A stretch of 22,142 nt of DNA from Micromonosporaceae bacterium (GCA_019690055.1 JADGGF010000010.1:1-22142), one strand, 5' to 3'; positions 15,436-22,142 are shown, numbered from the stretch's first letter. The notes: generated by a model from the letters alone, not told the origin. A program made the numbers and translations.

Positions 15436-16779
15436 ATGCTCGCCATGACCACGGGGGTAGGGCCGGCGCCGGCATCAGGTCAGCGTCCGCGGAGGGCCGC
15501 GAAAGCAGGCGACACCGTACGGTTGCGGGGCGGCGAGCGGCTCCGGTATAGCGAGAGCCTTCAGCGAGGCGAGCGGCCGGGGAGCGGTGAGCGACCCCGG
15601 AACCGGCAGCGGTCCTGGCGGGGCGACCGACCGCTGGGCAACGAGTACGTTCCGCGTCAGGAGCGGGCGCCGGAAGATGGACAGGCTCCGGGTAAGGAAC
15701 GGACTCGGGGCGGCGGCCGGGCTCAGGGTGGGCCTGGGAGCAGTGTACGGGCCCAGAGCGGCGAGTGGCTCCGGAGTGGGCAACCGCTTGTCGGCGCCGG
15801 GCGGGATGAGGTCGTGGTCGAGGACGTCCCGTGGTGGGTGGTTCAGAAGGACCCGCTCACGGCGCTCATCGACGCTCAGGATGGCGTCATCGCTCGGTGG
15901 CAGGCTCGGCAGTTCCTGACGAGCAAGGCGATCGAGCATCGCGTTGTCAGCGGGCGATGGCGTCGGGTGCATCGCGGTGTCTACGTGGCGTACGGTGGGC
16001 CGCTCACGCTGGCGCAGCGGCAGTGGATTGCGGTGCTGGCCGCCAGCCGGGGTCCGTCCCTTATGGACGGCTCGGTGTGCCTGGCCGGCGTGAGCGCGCT
16101 GCAGGTGCATGGCCTGCGCAACATCACGGCACGGCAGGTCGATCTGCTCGTCCCCACAGCAAGGCGGGTCGTGGCGCCGCCGGGCGTCGTGGTGCACCGG
16201 TCGGTGGACATCGACCATCATCCGGCGTCCCGGCCGCCGACCACGACGATCGGGCGGGCGGTCGTCGATGCGGCGGTGTGGGCTCGTTCGGACGACGAGG
16301 CGCGGCTGATCATCGCCGCCACCTTCCAGCAGCGCCTCGTCACGGCGGCTGAGATTCAACCCATCCTCGACCGGACGCCGACCATCCCCCGGCACCGGTT
16401 GATCGTGGCGACGGTCGATGATGCGTCCCGTGGCTCGCACACACTGGGCGAATTGGGTCTGGTGAGGCTCTGCCGCCGGGCGCGGCTGCCGGAGCCAACG
16501 CGGCAGTTGCAGTTCCGCGACCGGACTGGTCGGCTGCGCTACCTGGACGCCGTGTTCGACCCCTGGAAAGTTGCGGTGGAGATTGACGGTGCTCACCATG
16601 ATGAGGTGGGGCAGCGGTGGGATGACTGCGACCGTGACAATGCCCTGGTCCTTGCCACCTACACCATTCTTCGTTATCCGACGCACGTCATACGGGAGCA
16701 GCCGGAGCGGGTGGCGGAGGAGATCAGAATGGCCCTCCTCCAGGCTGGCTGGCGGCCTACGAGGAAAGCTCGCGGTTGA
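15436..16779 (+). CDS. AbiEi-type winged helix + DUF559 (PD-(D/E)XK nuclease-like) protein
   Basis: Function unknown. The conserved part begins near 15838 (WWVVQKDPLTALIDAQDGVI). A winged helix like the N-terminus of AbiEi antitoxins (ending GRWRRVHRGVYV) is followed by a middle region starting SVCLAGVSALQVHGL. A C-terminal Vsr/DUF559-like fold follows, with RYLDAVFDPWKVAVEIDGAHH, where the D...E-x-D pattern fits a PD-(D/E)XK active site. No adjacent AbiEii toxin gene is present. The start is uncertain: ATGs at 15436/15445 give 447/444 residues including a ~135-residue Arg/Gly/Glu-rich repetitive N-terminus, while GTGs at 15814 or 15838 give about 315-320 residues, the usual family length. 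None has a strong ribosome site. The gene is bracketed by two copies of a palindromic repeat and is unrelated to the catabolic genes around it. Confidence 0.72.
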   Translation: MLAMTTGVGPAPASGQRPRRAAKAGDTVRLRGGERLRYSESLQRGERPGSGERPRNRQRSWRGDRPLGNEYVPRQERAPEDGQAPGKERTRGGGRAQGGPGSSVRAQSGEWLRSGQPLVGAGRDEVVVEDVPWWVVQKDPLTALIDAQDGVIARWQARQFLTSKAIEHRVVSGRWRRVHRGVYVAYGGPLTLAQRQWIAVLAASRGPSLMDGSVCLAGVSALQVHGLRNITARQVDLLVPTARRVVAPPGVVVHRSVDIDHHPASRPPTTTIGRAVVDAAVWARSDDEARLIIAATFQQRLVTAAEIQPILDRTPTIPRHRLIVATVDDASRGSHTLGELGLVRLCRRARLPEPTRQLQFRDRTGRLRYLDAVFDPWKVAVEIDGAHHDEVGQRWDDCDRDNALVLATYTILRYPTHVIREQPERVAEEIRMALLQAGWRPTRKARG

Positions 16780-16792
16780 CACCCCCGGTGCT

Positions 16793-16844
16793 GTGATCTT
16801 GGAAGTCTGTACCCCCTATAGGGGGGACAAACTTCCAAGATCAC
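16793..16844. repeat. Double palindrome copy 3 (likely bidirectional terminator)
   Basis: Outer arms GTGATCTTGGAAGT (16793-16806) and ACTTCCAAGATCAC (16831-16844) pair perfectly over 14 bp, around CCCCCTATAGGGGG (16812-16825). It lies between the convergent nuclease-like gene and the acyl-CoA dehydrogenase gene. Compared with copy 2, one A-T pair in the stem is replaced by G-C on both arms. Confidence 0.88.
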
Positions 16845-16857
16845 ATGGGTGGGGGGT

Positions 16858-18099
16858 TCAGGTTCCCGAGGTCGCGGCGCGGCGTTGGGCTTGGCGGCGG
16901 AGTTCGTGGCGGGCGAGGGCGTCGATGTGGACCTCGTCCGGGCCGTCGGCGAAGCGGAGAGTGCGGATGCTGGCGTAGGCGCGGGCCAGGGGGAAGTCCT
17001 GGGACAGTCCGGCCGCGCCGTGGACCTGGACGGCCTTGTCGAGGATCCACTGGACGGTGGACGGTGTGGCGATCTTGATTGCCTGGATCTCGGTGTGGGC
17101 ACCCTTGTTGCCGACGGTGTCCATGAGCCAGGCGGTCTTGAGGACCAGCAGCCGCAGCTGTTCCAGGCGAACGCGCGACTGGGCGATCCACTGGCGCACC
17201 ACGCCCTGCTCAGAAAGCGGCTTGCCGAAGGCGACCCGCTCGCTGGCCCGGGCACACATGAGCTCGATGGCGCGCTCGGCGACGCCGATGGCCCGCATGC
17301 AGTGGTGGATCCGCCCGGGGCCCAGCCGGGCCTGGGCGATGGCGAAGCCGTCGCCCTCGCCGCCGATAAGGTTGCTCGCCGGGACTCGGACGTCGGTGAA
17401 GGTGATTTCGGCGTGGCCGCCGTGGTCGTGGTCGTCGTAGCCGAACACCTCCATGGGGCGTACCACCTGCACACCGGGCGTGTCCCGCGGGACGAGGATC
17501 ATCGACTGCTGGCGGTGGCGGTCGGCCGTCGGATCCGTCTTGCCCATGACGATGAATATCCGGGCATTCGGGTTCATGGCTCCGGTGATCCACCACTTGC
17601 GACCGTTGATGACGTACTCGTCGCCGTCCCGCTCGATGCGCGTGGCGATGTTCGTGGCGTCGGAGGAGGCGACGTCGGGCTCGGTCATGGCGAAGGCGGA
17701 CCGGATCCGTCCCTCCAGCAACGGTTCCAGCCATCGCTGCTGCTGCTCGGGCGTGCCGAACTGGGCGAGCACCTCCATGTTGCCGGTGTCGGGCGCCGCG
17801 CAGTTGAGCGCCGCCGGGGCCAGGCCCGGGCTGCGCCCGGTGATCTCCGCGAGCGGAGCGTACTGCAGGTTGGTCAGGCCGGCACCGTGCTCGCCGGGTA
17901 GGAACAGGTTCCACAGCCCGCGCCGCCTGGCCTCCTCCCGCAGCGAGGCGAGCACCGGCACCGAGTCCCACGCCCAGCGGTCGGGCAGCTCGGCCAACTG
18001 CTGCGCGAAGACCGGCTCGGCCGGATAGACGTGGCTCTCCATGAAGTCCAGCAGGCGCTCGCGCAACTCCGTCGTCCGCGCATCGAGGGAAAAGTCCAT
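16858..18099 (-). CDS. ACAD10/ACAD11-type acyl-CoA dehydrogenase
   Basis: FAD enzyme resembling the C-terminal domain of animal ACAD10/ACAD11, which eliminates phosphate from 4-phosphoacyl-CoA. The product has 413 residues. Family-specific stretches are FAMTEPDVASSDATN, GPGRIHHCMRAIGVAERAIE, the run beginning LVLKTAWLMDTVGNKGAHTE, VQVHGAAGLSQDFPLARAYA and LRFADGPDEVH. In the last motif Asp (D385) stands where ordinary dehydrogenases have the catalytic Glu of YEGTS. I start at the ATG at 18099 because AGGAG lies 5 bases upstream. It overlaps the kinase stop by one base (TGATG); a GTG one codon earlier is possible. Last gene of the operon, directly after the kinase that would make its phosphorylated substrate. 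Confidence 0.92.
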   Translation of the reverse strand: MDFSLDARTTELRERLLDFMESHVYPAEPVFAQQLAELPDRWAWDSVPVLASLREEARRRGLWNLFLPGEHGAGLTNLQYAPLAEITGRSPGLAPAALNCAAPDTGNMEVLAQFGTPEQQQRWLEPLLEGRIRSAFAMTEPDVASSDATNIATRIERDGDEYVINGRKWWITGAMNPNARIFIVMGKTDPTADRHRQQSMILVPRDTPGVQVVRPMEVFGYDDHDHGGHAEITFTDVRVPASNLIGGEGDGFAIAQARLGPGRIHHCMRAIGVAERAIELMCARASERVAFGKPLSEQGVVRQWIAQSRVRLEQLRLLVLKTAWLMDTVGNKGAHTEIQAIKIATPSTVQWILDKAVQVHGAAGLSQDFPLARAYASIRTLRFADGPDEVHIDALARHELRRQAQRRAATSGT

Positions 18100-19139
18100 C
18101 ACCGCTCCTTCACCGCGTCCAGGCCGACCTGCAGCAGCGGCACCACGGCCTCGCCGATGCGTTCGAAGCCCGCGCCGACCGTCTTGCCCTGCGTGTGTCT
18201 AAAGTGGATTCCCTCCAGCACCACGGCGAGCTTGTACGCCGCCAGCCCGAGGTAGAAGCCGAGGTGCGTCACGGCGCGCCCGGTGCCGGCGACGTACCGG
18301 TCGATGATCTCGTCGCGGCTGAGGAACCCGGGGGCCGTGGAGGCGTCCGCGACCAGAGCCGGAAGCGGCAGCGTCCCGAGCATCTGGTAGATGACCAGCA
18401 GGGCCAGGTCGGTGAGCGGATCGCCGATCGTCGACATCTCCCAGTCGATGACCGCGGCGATGCGATCGCCGTCGTCGACCAGGATGTTGTCGAGCCGGTA
18501 GTCCCCGTGCACGATGGCCGGCGCGGACTGCTCGGGCACCCGGGCGGCCAGCCGCGCGTGCAGCTCGTCGGCGCCCGGGAGCTCACGGCTGCGCGAGGCG
18601 TCGAGTTGCTTGCGCCACCGCGCCACCTGCCGGGCCAGGAAGCCCTCCGGCCGGCCGAAGTCGGACAGCCCGACCGATACCGGGTCGACGCGGTGCAGCG
18701 CGGCGAGCACGTCCACCATCCGCGTCGCGATCGTCCGGGTGCGCTCCTCGCCCAGGGCCCGCAGGGCATCCGCGTCCCGGTAGGGCGTGCCGACCACCCG
18801 CTCCATGACGTAGAACGGGGCGCCGATCACCGTGTCGTCCGAGCACAGGGCGTACGCGGCCGGCACCGGAACCTCCGTGCCGCGCAGGGCGCTGATCACC
18901 CGGTACTCGCGAGCCATGTCGTGGGCGGTGGCCAGGACGTGGCCGAGTGGCGGGCGACGCAGGATCCACGTGTGCACGCCGTCGGAGACCTCGTACGTGA
19001 GGTTGGACCGGCCACCCGGGATCAGCCGCGCGGTGAGGCTGTCCGCTCCGTCGGCGGCCGCGCCGGGAATCGCGGTCGGCAACCAGGCGGCGAGGTGGTC
19101 GAGGTCGAGACCGGGCGGGTGGGCGGTCATGCTGGTCAT
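18099..19139 (-). CDS. APH-fold phosphotransferase, ACAD10/11 kinase-domain type
   Basis: Kinase of the aminoglycoside/choline phosphotransferase fold, 346 residues. Despite the family name it is probably not a resistance gene. Its closest known counterparts are the kinase domains of ACAD10/ACAD11 and Pseudomonas LvaA, which phosphorylate the 4-hydroxyl of hydroxyacyl-CoA. The nucleotide loop is GGRSNLTYEV (42-51), the catalytic motif HGDYRLDN is at 211-218 (D213 the base, N218 a metal ligand), and IDWE at 231-234 gives the metal-binding D232. GDPLTDLALL follows, as is normal. The start overlaps the HAD stop by 4 bases (ATGA), and the stop touches the dehydrogenase start. The ribosome site is weak, so translation probably depends on coupling. 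Confidence 0.92.
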   Translation of the reverse strand: MTSMTAHPPGLDLDHLAAWLPTAIPGAAADGADSLTARLIPGGRSNLTYEVSDGVHTWILRRPPLGHVLATAHDMAREYRVISALRGTEVPVPAAYALCSDDTVIGAPFYVMERVVGTPYRDADALRALGEERTRTIATRMVDVLAALHRVDPVSVGLSDFGRPEGFLARQVARWRKQLDASRSRELPGADELHARLAARVPEQSAPAIVHGDYRLDNILVDDGDRIAAVIDWEMSTIGDPLTDLALLVIYQMLGTLPLPALVADASTAPGFLSRDEIIDRYVAGTGRAVTHLGFYLGLAAYKLAVVLEGIHFRHTQGKTVGAGFERIGEAVVPLLQVGLDAVKER

Positions 19140-19807
19140 GACGCGTTGCTTTCGGATGGGGCGTCGCTGTCGGAGGCCGTACGCAACCCGGGGACCAGCC
19201 GCGCGAGCTCGGCCCGGGTCGTGGCCGGGTCGGTGTGCAGCAGGGCCGGCATGCCGACGGCGCGGGCACCCTCCACATTGGGCAGAGCGTCGTCGACGAA
19301 CAGCACCCGCTGCGGGGGAAGGCCCAGGCGGGACAGCGTGAGCTCGTAGATCGGGGCCCCGGGCTTGCGCAGCCCGACCTCGCCCGAGATCACGACCGGA
19401 TCGAAGAGCGGATCGATGCGGTCCCGGGGGTAGCTGTTTCCCCAGCTGTTGGACAGCAGCGCCACCGCGAGCCCCAGGCTTCGCAGCTCCTCGGCCAGCG
19501 CGAACATGGCCGGATCGGGTCGCATGCCCGCGAAGAGCCGGGTCAGCAGCCCGACCGGGTTGATGGCCCGGCCGTCCACGGTGGACAGCTCACGCGCCAG
19601 CCGGGCTTCGAACTCGGCGACCGACAGCGTGCCCATCTCCAACTGATGGATCGGCGTCCCGGCCGGCGCGTCCCGGGAGAGCCAGGCCTTGAGGCATCGG
19701 GTGAACGAGGCCGGGTCGATACCGTCGGCCGCCTGCCAGGCCGCGACCGAAGCCCGCACGGGCGTGGTCATCACCCCGCCGTAATCGAACACGACGGCGT
19801 CGATCAT
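19136..19807 (-). CDS. HAD-family hydrolase, ACAD10/epoxide-hydrolase-N-like
   Basis: Haloacid-dehalogenase-fold protein, 223 residues. Motif I is VVFDYGGVM with nucleophile D8. The second position, normally Asp in HAD phosphatases, is G10, as in the N-terminal domain of ACAD10. Motif II is LLSNSW (S119), motif III K148 in GLRKPGAPIY, and motif IV FVDDALPN (D172, D173). Homology ends near residue 206; a Ser/Asp-rich tail follows. It lies between the oxidoreductase (3-base gap) and the kinase (4-base overlap). HAD, kinase and dehydrogenase stand in the same order as the domains of ACAD10. Its role might be to process a phosphorylated intermediate or to be a structural partner; the missing second Asp makes ordinary phosphatase activity uncertain. 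Confidence 0.9.
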   Translation of the reverse strand: MIDAVVFDYGGVMTTPVRASVAAWQAADGIDPASFTRCLKAWLSRDAPAGTPIHQLEMGTLSVAEFEARLARELSTVDGRAINPVGLLTRLFAGMRPDPAMFALAEELRSLGLAVALLSNSWGNSYPRDRIDPLFDPVVISGEVGLRKPGAPIYELTLSRLGLPPQRVLFVDDALPNVEGARAVGMPALLHTDPATTRAELARLVPGLRTASDSDAPSESNAS

Positions 19808-19810
19808 CGG

Positions 19811-20800
19811 TCACGGCCCGGGGGAGTAGACCACCCGGCCCACGGTGGCACCGTCGGCCAGCCGCTGCACGCCGTCGGTGAGCGAGGCCAACGGCAGCCG
19901 CTCGCTCACCAGGGGCGCCACGACGCCGGCCGCGGCCAGGTCGGTCAAGTGGCGGTGGCAGTCGGCGATGGCTCCGGGGTCGTACGTGGCGTACAGGCCC
20001 CAATGCAGGCCGAGGATCGAGTAGTTCTTGATCAGGGCGTGGGAGAGCGGGACGGACTGGATCTCCCCACCGGCGAAGCCGAGGACCACGATGCGGCCCT
20101 CGAAGGCGATGCACTTCGTCGAGCGCCGGTACGCGTCGCCCCCCACCGGATCGAAGACCACGTCCGCGCCACGGCCTTCGGTGAACGCCTTGACGGCATC
20201 GACGAAATCCTCGACGTGCCGGTCCACCACGAGGTCGGCCCCGAGCGAGCGCGCCACCTCGGCCTTGGCGGCCCCGCCCACGACGCCGATCACCCGGGCC
20301 CCGGCGGCCTTGCCGAGCTGGACCGCGGCCGAGCCGACCCCACCCGCGGCGGCGTGCACCAGCAGCGTCTCGCCGGACCGCACCGCCGCCCGGCGATGCA
20401 GCGCGAACCAGGCGGTCTGGTATGCGATGTGGAGACTGGCGGCCTGCGCGTCATCCAGCGACGGCGGCGCCGGGAACGCCTTGGTGGCGTCCATGACGGT
20501 GAACTCGGCGAAGGCGCCGACCGGCAGCGTGGGCGTGCCGATCACCCGGTCGCCCGCGGCGAACCCGGACGTGCCGGGGCCCAGCGCCACCACCTCGCCG
20601 CACAGCTCGACGCCCGGCGTGAACGGCAGCGGCGGCTTGATCTGGTAGAGCCCGCGGCACAACAGCACATCGGGAAAATTGACGGCCGCCGCCCGCACCC
20701 GGACGAGGAGCTGGTTCGCTCCGGCCTGCGGCGTCGGAACCTCCTCGAGCGTCAGGACGTCGCGAGGCTCGCCGAGCTCGTGCACCCGAAGGGCTTGCAT
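19811..20800 (-). CDS. Zeta-crystallin-type NAD(P)H:quinone / enoyl oxidoreductase
   Basis: Medium-chain reductase without zinc, 329 residues. It has the GroES-like N-terminus (LLVRVRAAAVNFPDVLLCRGLYQ), TPGVELCGEVVALG (61-74), and the nucleotide motif AAGGVGSAAVQLGK starting at 151. The zinc-binding cysteine cluster of alcohol dehydrogenases is absent, so NADPH-dependent reduction of a quinone or a conjugated enone/enoyl-CoA is likely. The ATG at 20800 has GAGGAG 4 bases before it and follows the thiolase stop after 8 bases. The open frame further upstream overlaps the thiolase and is not used. In this operon it could reduce an unsaturated acyl intermediate (inference). Confidence 0.9.
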   Translation of the reverse strand: MQALRVHELGEPRDVLTLEEVPTPQAGANQLLVRVRAAAVNFPDVLLCRGLYQIKPPLPFTPGVELCGEVVALGPGTSGFAAGDRVIGTPTLPVGAFAEFTVMDATKAFPAPPSLDDAQAASLHIAYQTAWFALHRRAAVRSGETLLVHAAAGGVGSAAVQLGKAAGARVIGVVGGAAKAEVARSLGADLVVDRHVEDFVDAVKAFTEGRGADVVFDPVGGDAYRRSTKCIAFEGRIVVLGFAGGEIQSVPLSHALIKNYSILGLHWGLYATYDPGAIADCHRHLTDLAAAGVVAPLVSERLPLASLTDGVQRLADGATVGRVVYSPGP

Positions 20801-20808
20801 CTGTCTCC

Positions 20809-22026
20809 TCAGCTCAACCGCTCGATGATCATCGCCATGCCCTGACCACCGCCGACGCACATGGTCTCCAGGCCGACCTGCTTGTCGTGCCACTGCAGGG
20901 AGTTGATGAGTGTGCTGGTGATGCGGGCTCCGGTCATGCCGAACGGGTGGCCGACCGCGATCGCGCCGCCGTTGACGTTGAGTTTATCTTCATCGATGCC
21001 AAGGTCGCGGGCGCACGGGATCACCTGGGCGGCGAACGCCTCGTTGATCTCCACCAGGTCGATGTCCTGGATGGACATTCCGGCGTGCTGCAGGGCGCGT
21101 CGGGTCGCCTCGACCGGCCCGAGCCCCATGATTTCGGGGGAGAGGGCCGAGACCCCGGTGCTCACGATGCGGGCCAGCGGCGTGATGCCCAACTGCGCCG
21201 CCTTGGTGTCGGACATGATCACGACCGCTGCCGCCCCGTCGTTGAGGGGGCAGCAGTTGCCGGCGGTGACCGTACCGTCGGGGCGGAAGGCCGGTTTCAG
21301 CGCGGCGACCGCCTCCATCGTGACGCCCTTGCGCGGCCCGTCGTCGGAGTCGATGACCCGGCCGTCGGGCAGCGTGACGGGCGTGATGTCGCGGGCCCAG
21401 AACCCGTCGGCGATCGCTTTCTCGGCGCGGTTCTGGCTGCGCACCCCGAACGCGTCCTGCTCCTCGCGGCTGATCCCCCGCAGCTGGGCCACGTTCTCCG
21501 CCGTCTGCCCCATGGCAATGTAAATATCGGGAAGGGTGCCCAGGGTGCGCGGGTCGACCCAGTGCTGGCCCCCGGCCGCGAAGGCCTCACTGCGGGCCAG
21601 GGCCTCGGCGAAGGCGGGGTTGCACGCCTCGGGCTTGAGATCGGCCCGGCCGTGACCGTACCGGCTCACCGTCTCCACGCCGGCCGAGATGAACACGTCG
21701 CCCTCGCCGGCCTTGATCGCGTGGAACGCCATCCGCGTGGTCTGCAGGCTGGACGCGCAGTACCGGTTGACGGTCACCCCGGGCACGTGGTCCAAGCCGG
21801 CCAGCACGGCGACGACGCGCGCCATGTTGAAACCCGACTCGCCGGCGGGCTGGCCGCAGCCCAGCATCAGCTCGTCGATGTCGGCCGGGTCGAGGGCCGG
21901 CACCTTGGCCAGGGCCGCCTGCACCATCTGCACGGCCAGGTTGTCCGGCCGCATGTCGACCAACGATCCCTTGTTCGCCCGGCCGATCGGCGAGCGGGCG
22001 GTAGCGACGATCACGGCCTCGGGCAT
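20809..22026 (-). CDS. Acetyl-CoA acyltransferase (thiolase)
   Basis: Degradative thiolase, 405 residues, cleaving 3-ketoacyl-CoA with CoA to acetyl-CoA and a shortened acyl-CoA. All three catalytic features are present: nucleophile C90 (NRYCASSLQ), H360 (GGAIAVGHPFGMTGAR) and C390 (CVGGGQG). NEAFAAQ (328-334) is also standard. I start at the ATG at 22026 (MPEAVIVATARSPIG) because GGAGG lies 4 bases upstream; the longer frame runs across the operator palindrome. It is the first gene of the five-gene operon, so the last step of beta-oxidation is made together with the kinase/dehydrogenase module. Confidence 0.94.
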   Translation of the reverse strand: MPEAVIVATARSPIGRANKGSLVDMRPDNLAVQMVQAALAKVPALDPADIDELMLGCGQPAGESGFNMARVVAVLAGLDHVPGVTVNRYCASSLQTTRMAFHAIKAGEGDVFISAGVETVSRYGHGRADLKPEACNPAFAEALARSEAFAAGGQHWVDPRTLGTLPDIYIAMGQTAENVAQLRGISREEQDAFGVRSQNRAEKAIADGFWARDITPVTLPDGRVIDSDDGPRKGVTMEAVAALKPAFRPDGTVTAGNCCPLNDGAAAVVIMSDTKAAQLGITPLARIVSTGVSALSPEIMGLGPVEATRRALQHAGMSIQDIDLVEINEAFAAQVIPCARDLGIDEDKLNVNGGAIAVGHPFGMTGARITSTLINSLQWHDKQVGLETMCVGGGQGMAMIIERLS

Positions 22027-22040
22027 ACGGCCTCCGATGC

Positions 22041-22062
22041 GTACTAAGCGGTCGCTTACTAG
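22041..22062. promoter_or_regulatory. Palindromic operator upstream of the thiolase operon
   Basis: TAAGCG-GT-CGCTTA is a perfect 6+6 core. The arms extend to GTACTAAGCG (22041-22050) and CGCTTACTAG (22053-22062), with 8 of 10 pairs matching. It ends 15 bases before the thiolase ATG, where a repressor would block transcription. Length and symmetry fit a TetR-family site. The even spacing and GCG core differ from the sites near the TetR gene in this window, so a different regulator, outside the window, is likely. Confidence 0.6.
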
Positions 22063-22142
22063 AATGGCTTCTACCATGCCCGGGTCGGCCGGTGGTCGTC
22101 AAGCCGGCCGTCGGTGACACAGGTCGCGGGCAGGGCGGGAGG

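Noticed and set aside
11821..16844. The three similar palindromes as a CRISPR array
   Set aside because: Only three copies, separated by about 3.5 and 1.4 kb that contain whole genes, and no cas gene. They are dispersed repeats, not an array.
15339..16844. The repeat-flanked nuclease gene as a known insertion sequence
   Set aside because: No transposase, no terminal inverted repeats of an IS family and no target duplication that I can see. I only keep the weaker cassette idea.
18099..19139. Aminoglycoside resistance phosphotransferase
   Set aside because: The fold matches, but the context (HAD and ACAD11-like dehydrogenase, overlapping) and overall similarity point to the ACAD10/11 kinase group.
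22087..22109. GGCCGG...CCGGCC inverted repeat near the right edge
   Set aside because: Only 6 bp of pure G/C arms, expected by chance in DNA of this composition.

Overview
The window is very GC-rich, with GTG starts, tight 4-base gene overlaps and PucR/TetR control of catabolic genes. This points to a high-GC actinomycete. The gene style and the CCCCCTATAGGGGG palindromes suggest Micromonosporaceae, but that placement is inference. Almost everything here is lipid or acyl-CoA catabolism: 17 well-supported genes, one doubtful small ORF, no RNA gene, no transposase and no CRISPR array.

Region 1 (47-8696). A leftward operon encodes a complete branched-chain-amino-acid-type ABC importer: livF, a possible 52-codon ORF, livG, an acyl-CoA ligase gene, livH, livM and a lipoprotein binding protein. 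It ends in a 14-bp terminator hairpin. The CoA ligase is locked between livG and livH by 4-base overlaps, which suggests that import is coupled to CoA activation of a carboxylic acid. A divergent PucR-type regulator lies upstream, with two inverted repeats in the shared intergenic region.

Region 2 (8708-15342). Two acyl-CoA dehydrogenases of different catalytic classes form an operon divergent from a TetR regulator. Next come a zinc alcohol dehydrogenase and an aldehyde dehydrogenase in an operon, divergent from a short-chain dehydrogenase. Three related 17-bp sites (8-1-8 architecture) lie in the two divergent promoter regions, so the TetR protein probably controls all of these genes.

Region 3 (15339-16844). 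A winged-helix plus PD-(D/E)XK nuclease-like gene (AbiEi/DUF559 type) is bracketed by two copies of a 52-bp double palindrome. A third copy lies at 11821-11868. The stems show compensatory base changes.

Region 4 (16858-22062). A leftward operon encodes thiolase, zeta-crystallin-type oxidoreductase, HAD hydrolase, APH-like kinase and ACAD11-like acyl-CoA dehydrogenase. The last three reproduce, as separate overlapping genes and in the same order, the three domains of animal ACAD10 (HAD-kinase-ACAD). By analogy with ACAD10/11 and Pseudomonas LvaA/LvaC, the module probably phosphorylates the hydroxyl of 4-hydroxyacyl-CoAs and eliminates the phosphate, so that beta-oxidation and the thiolase can finish the job. 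Upstream of the thiolase is a TetR-like palindrome of a different type. I see no gene in the last ~80 bases of the window.
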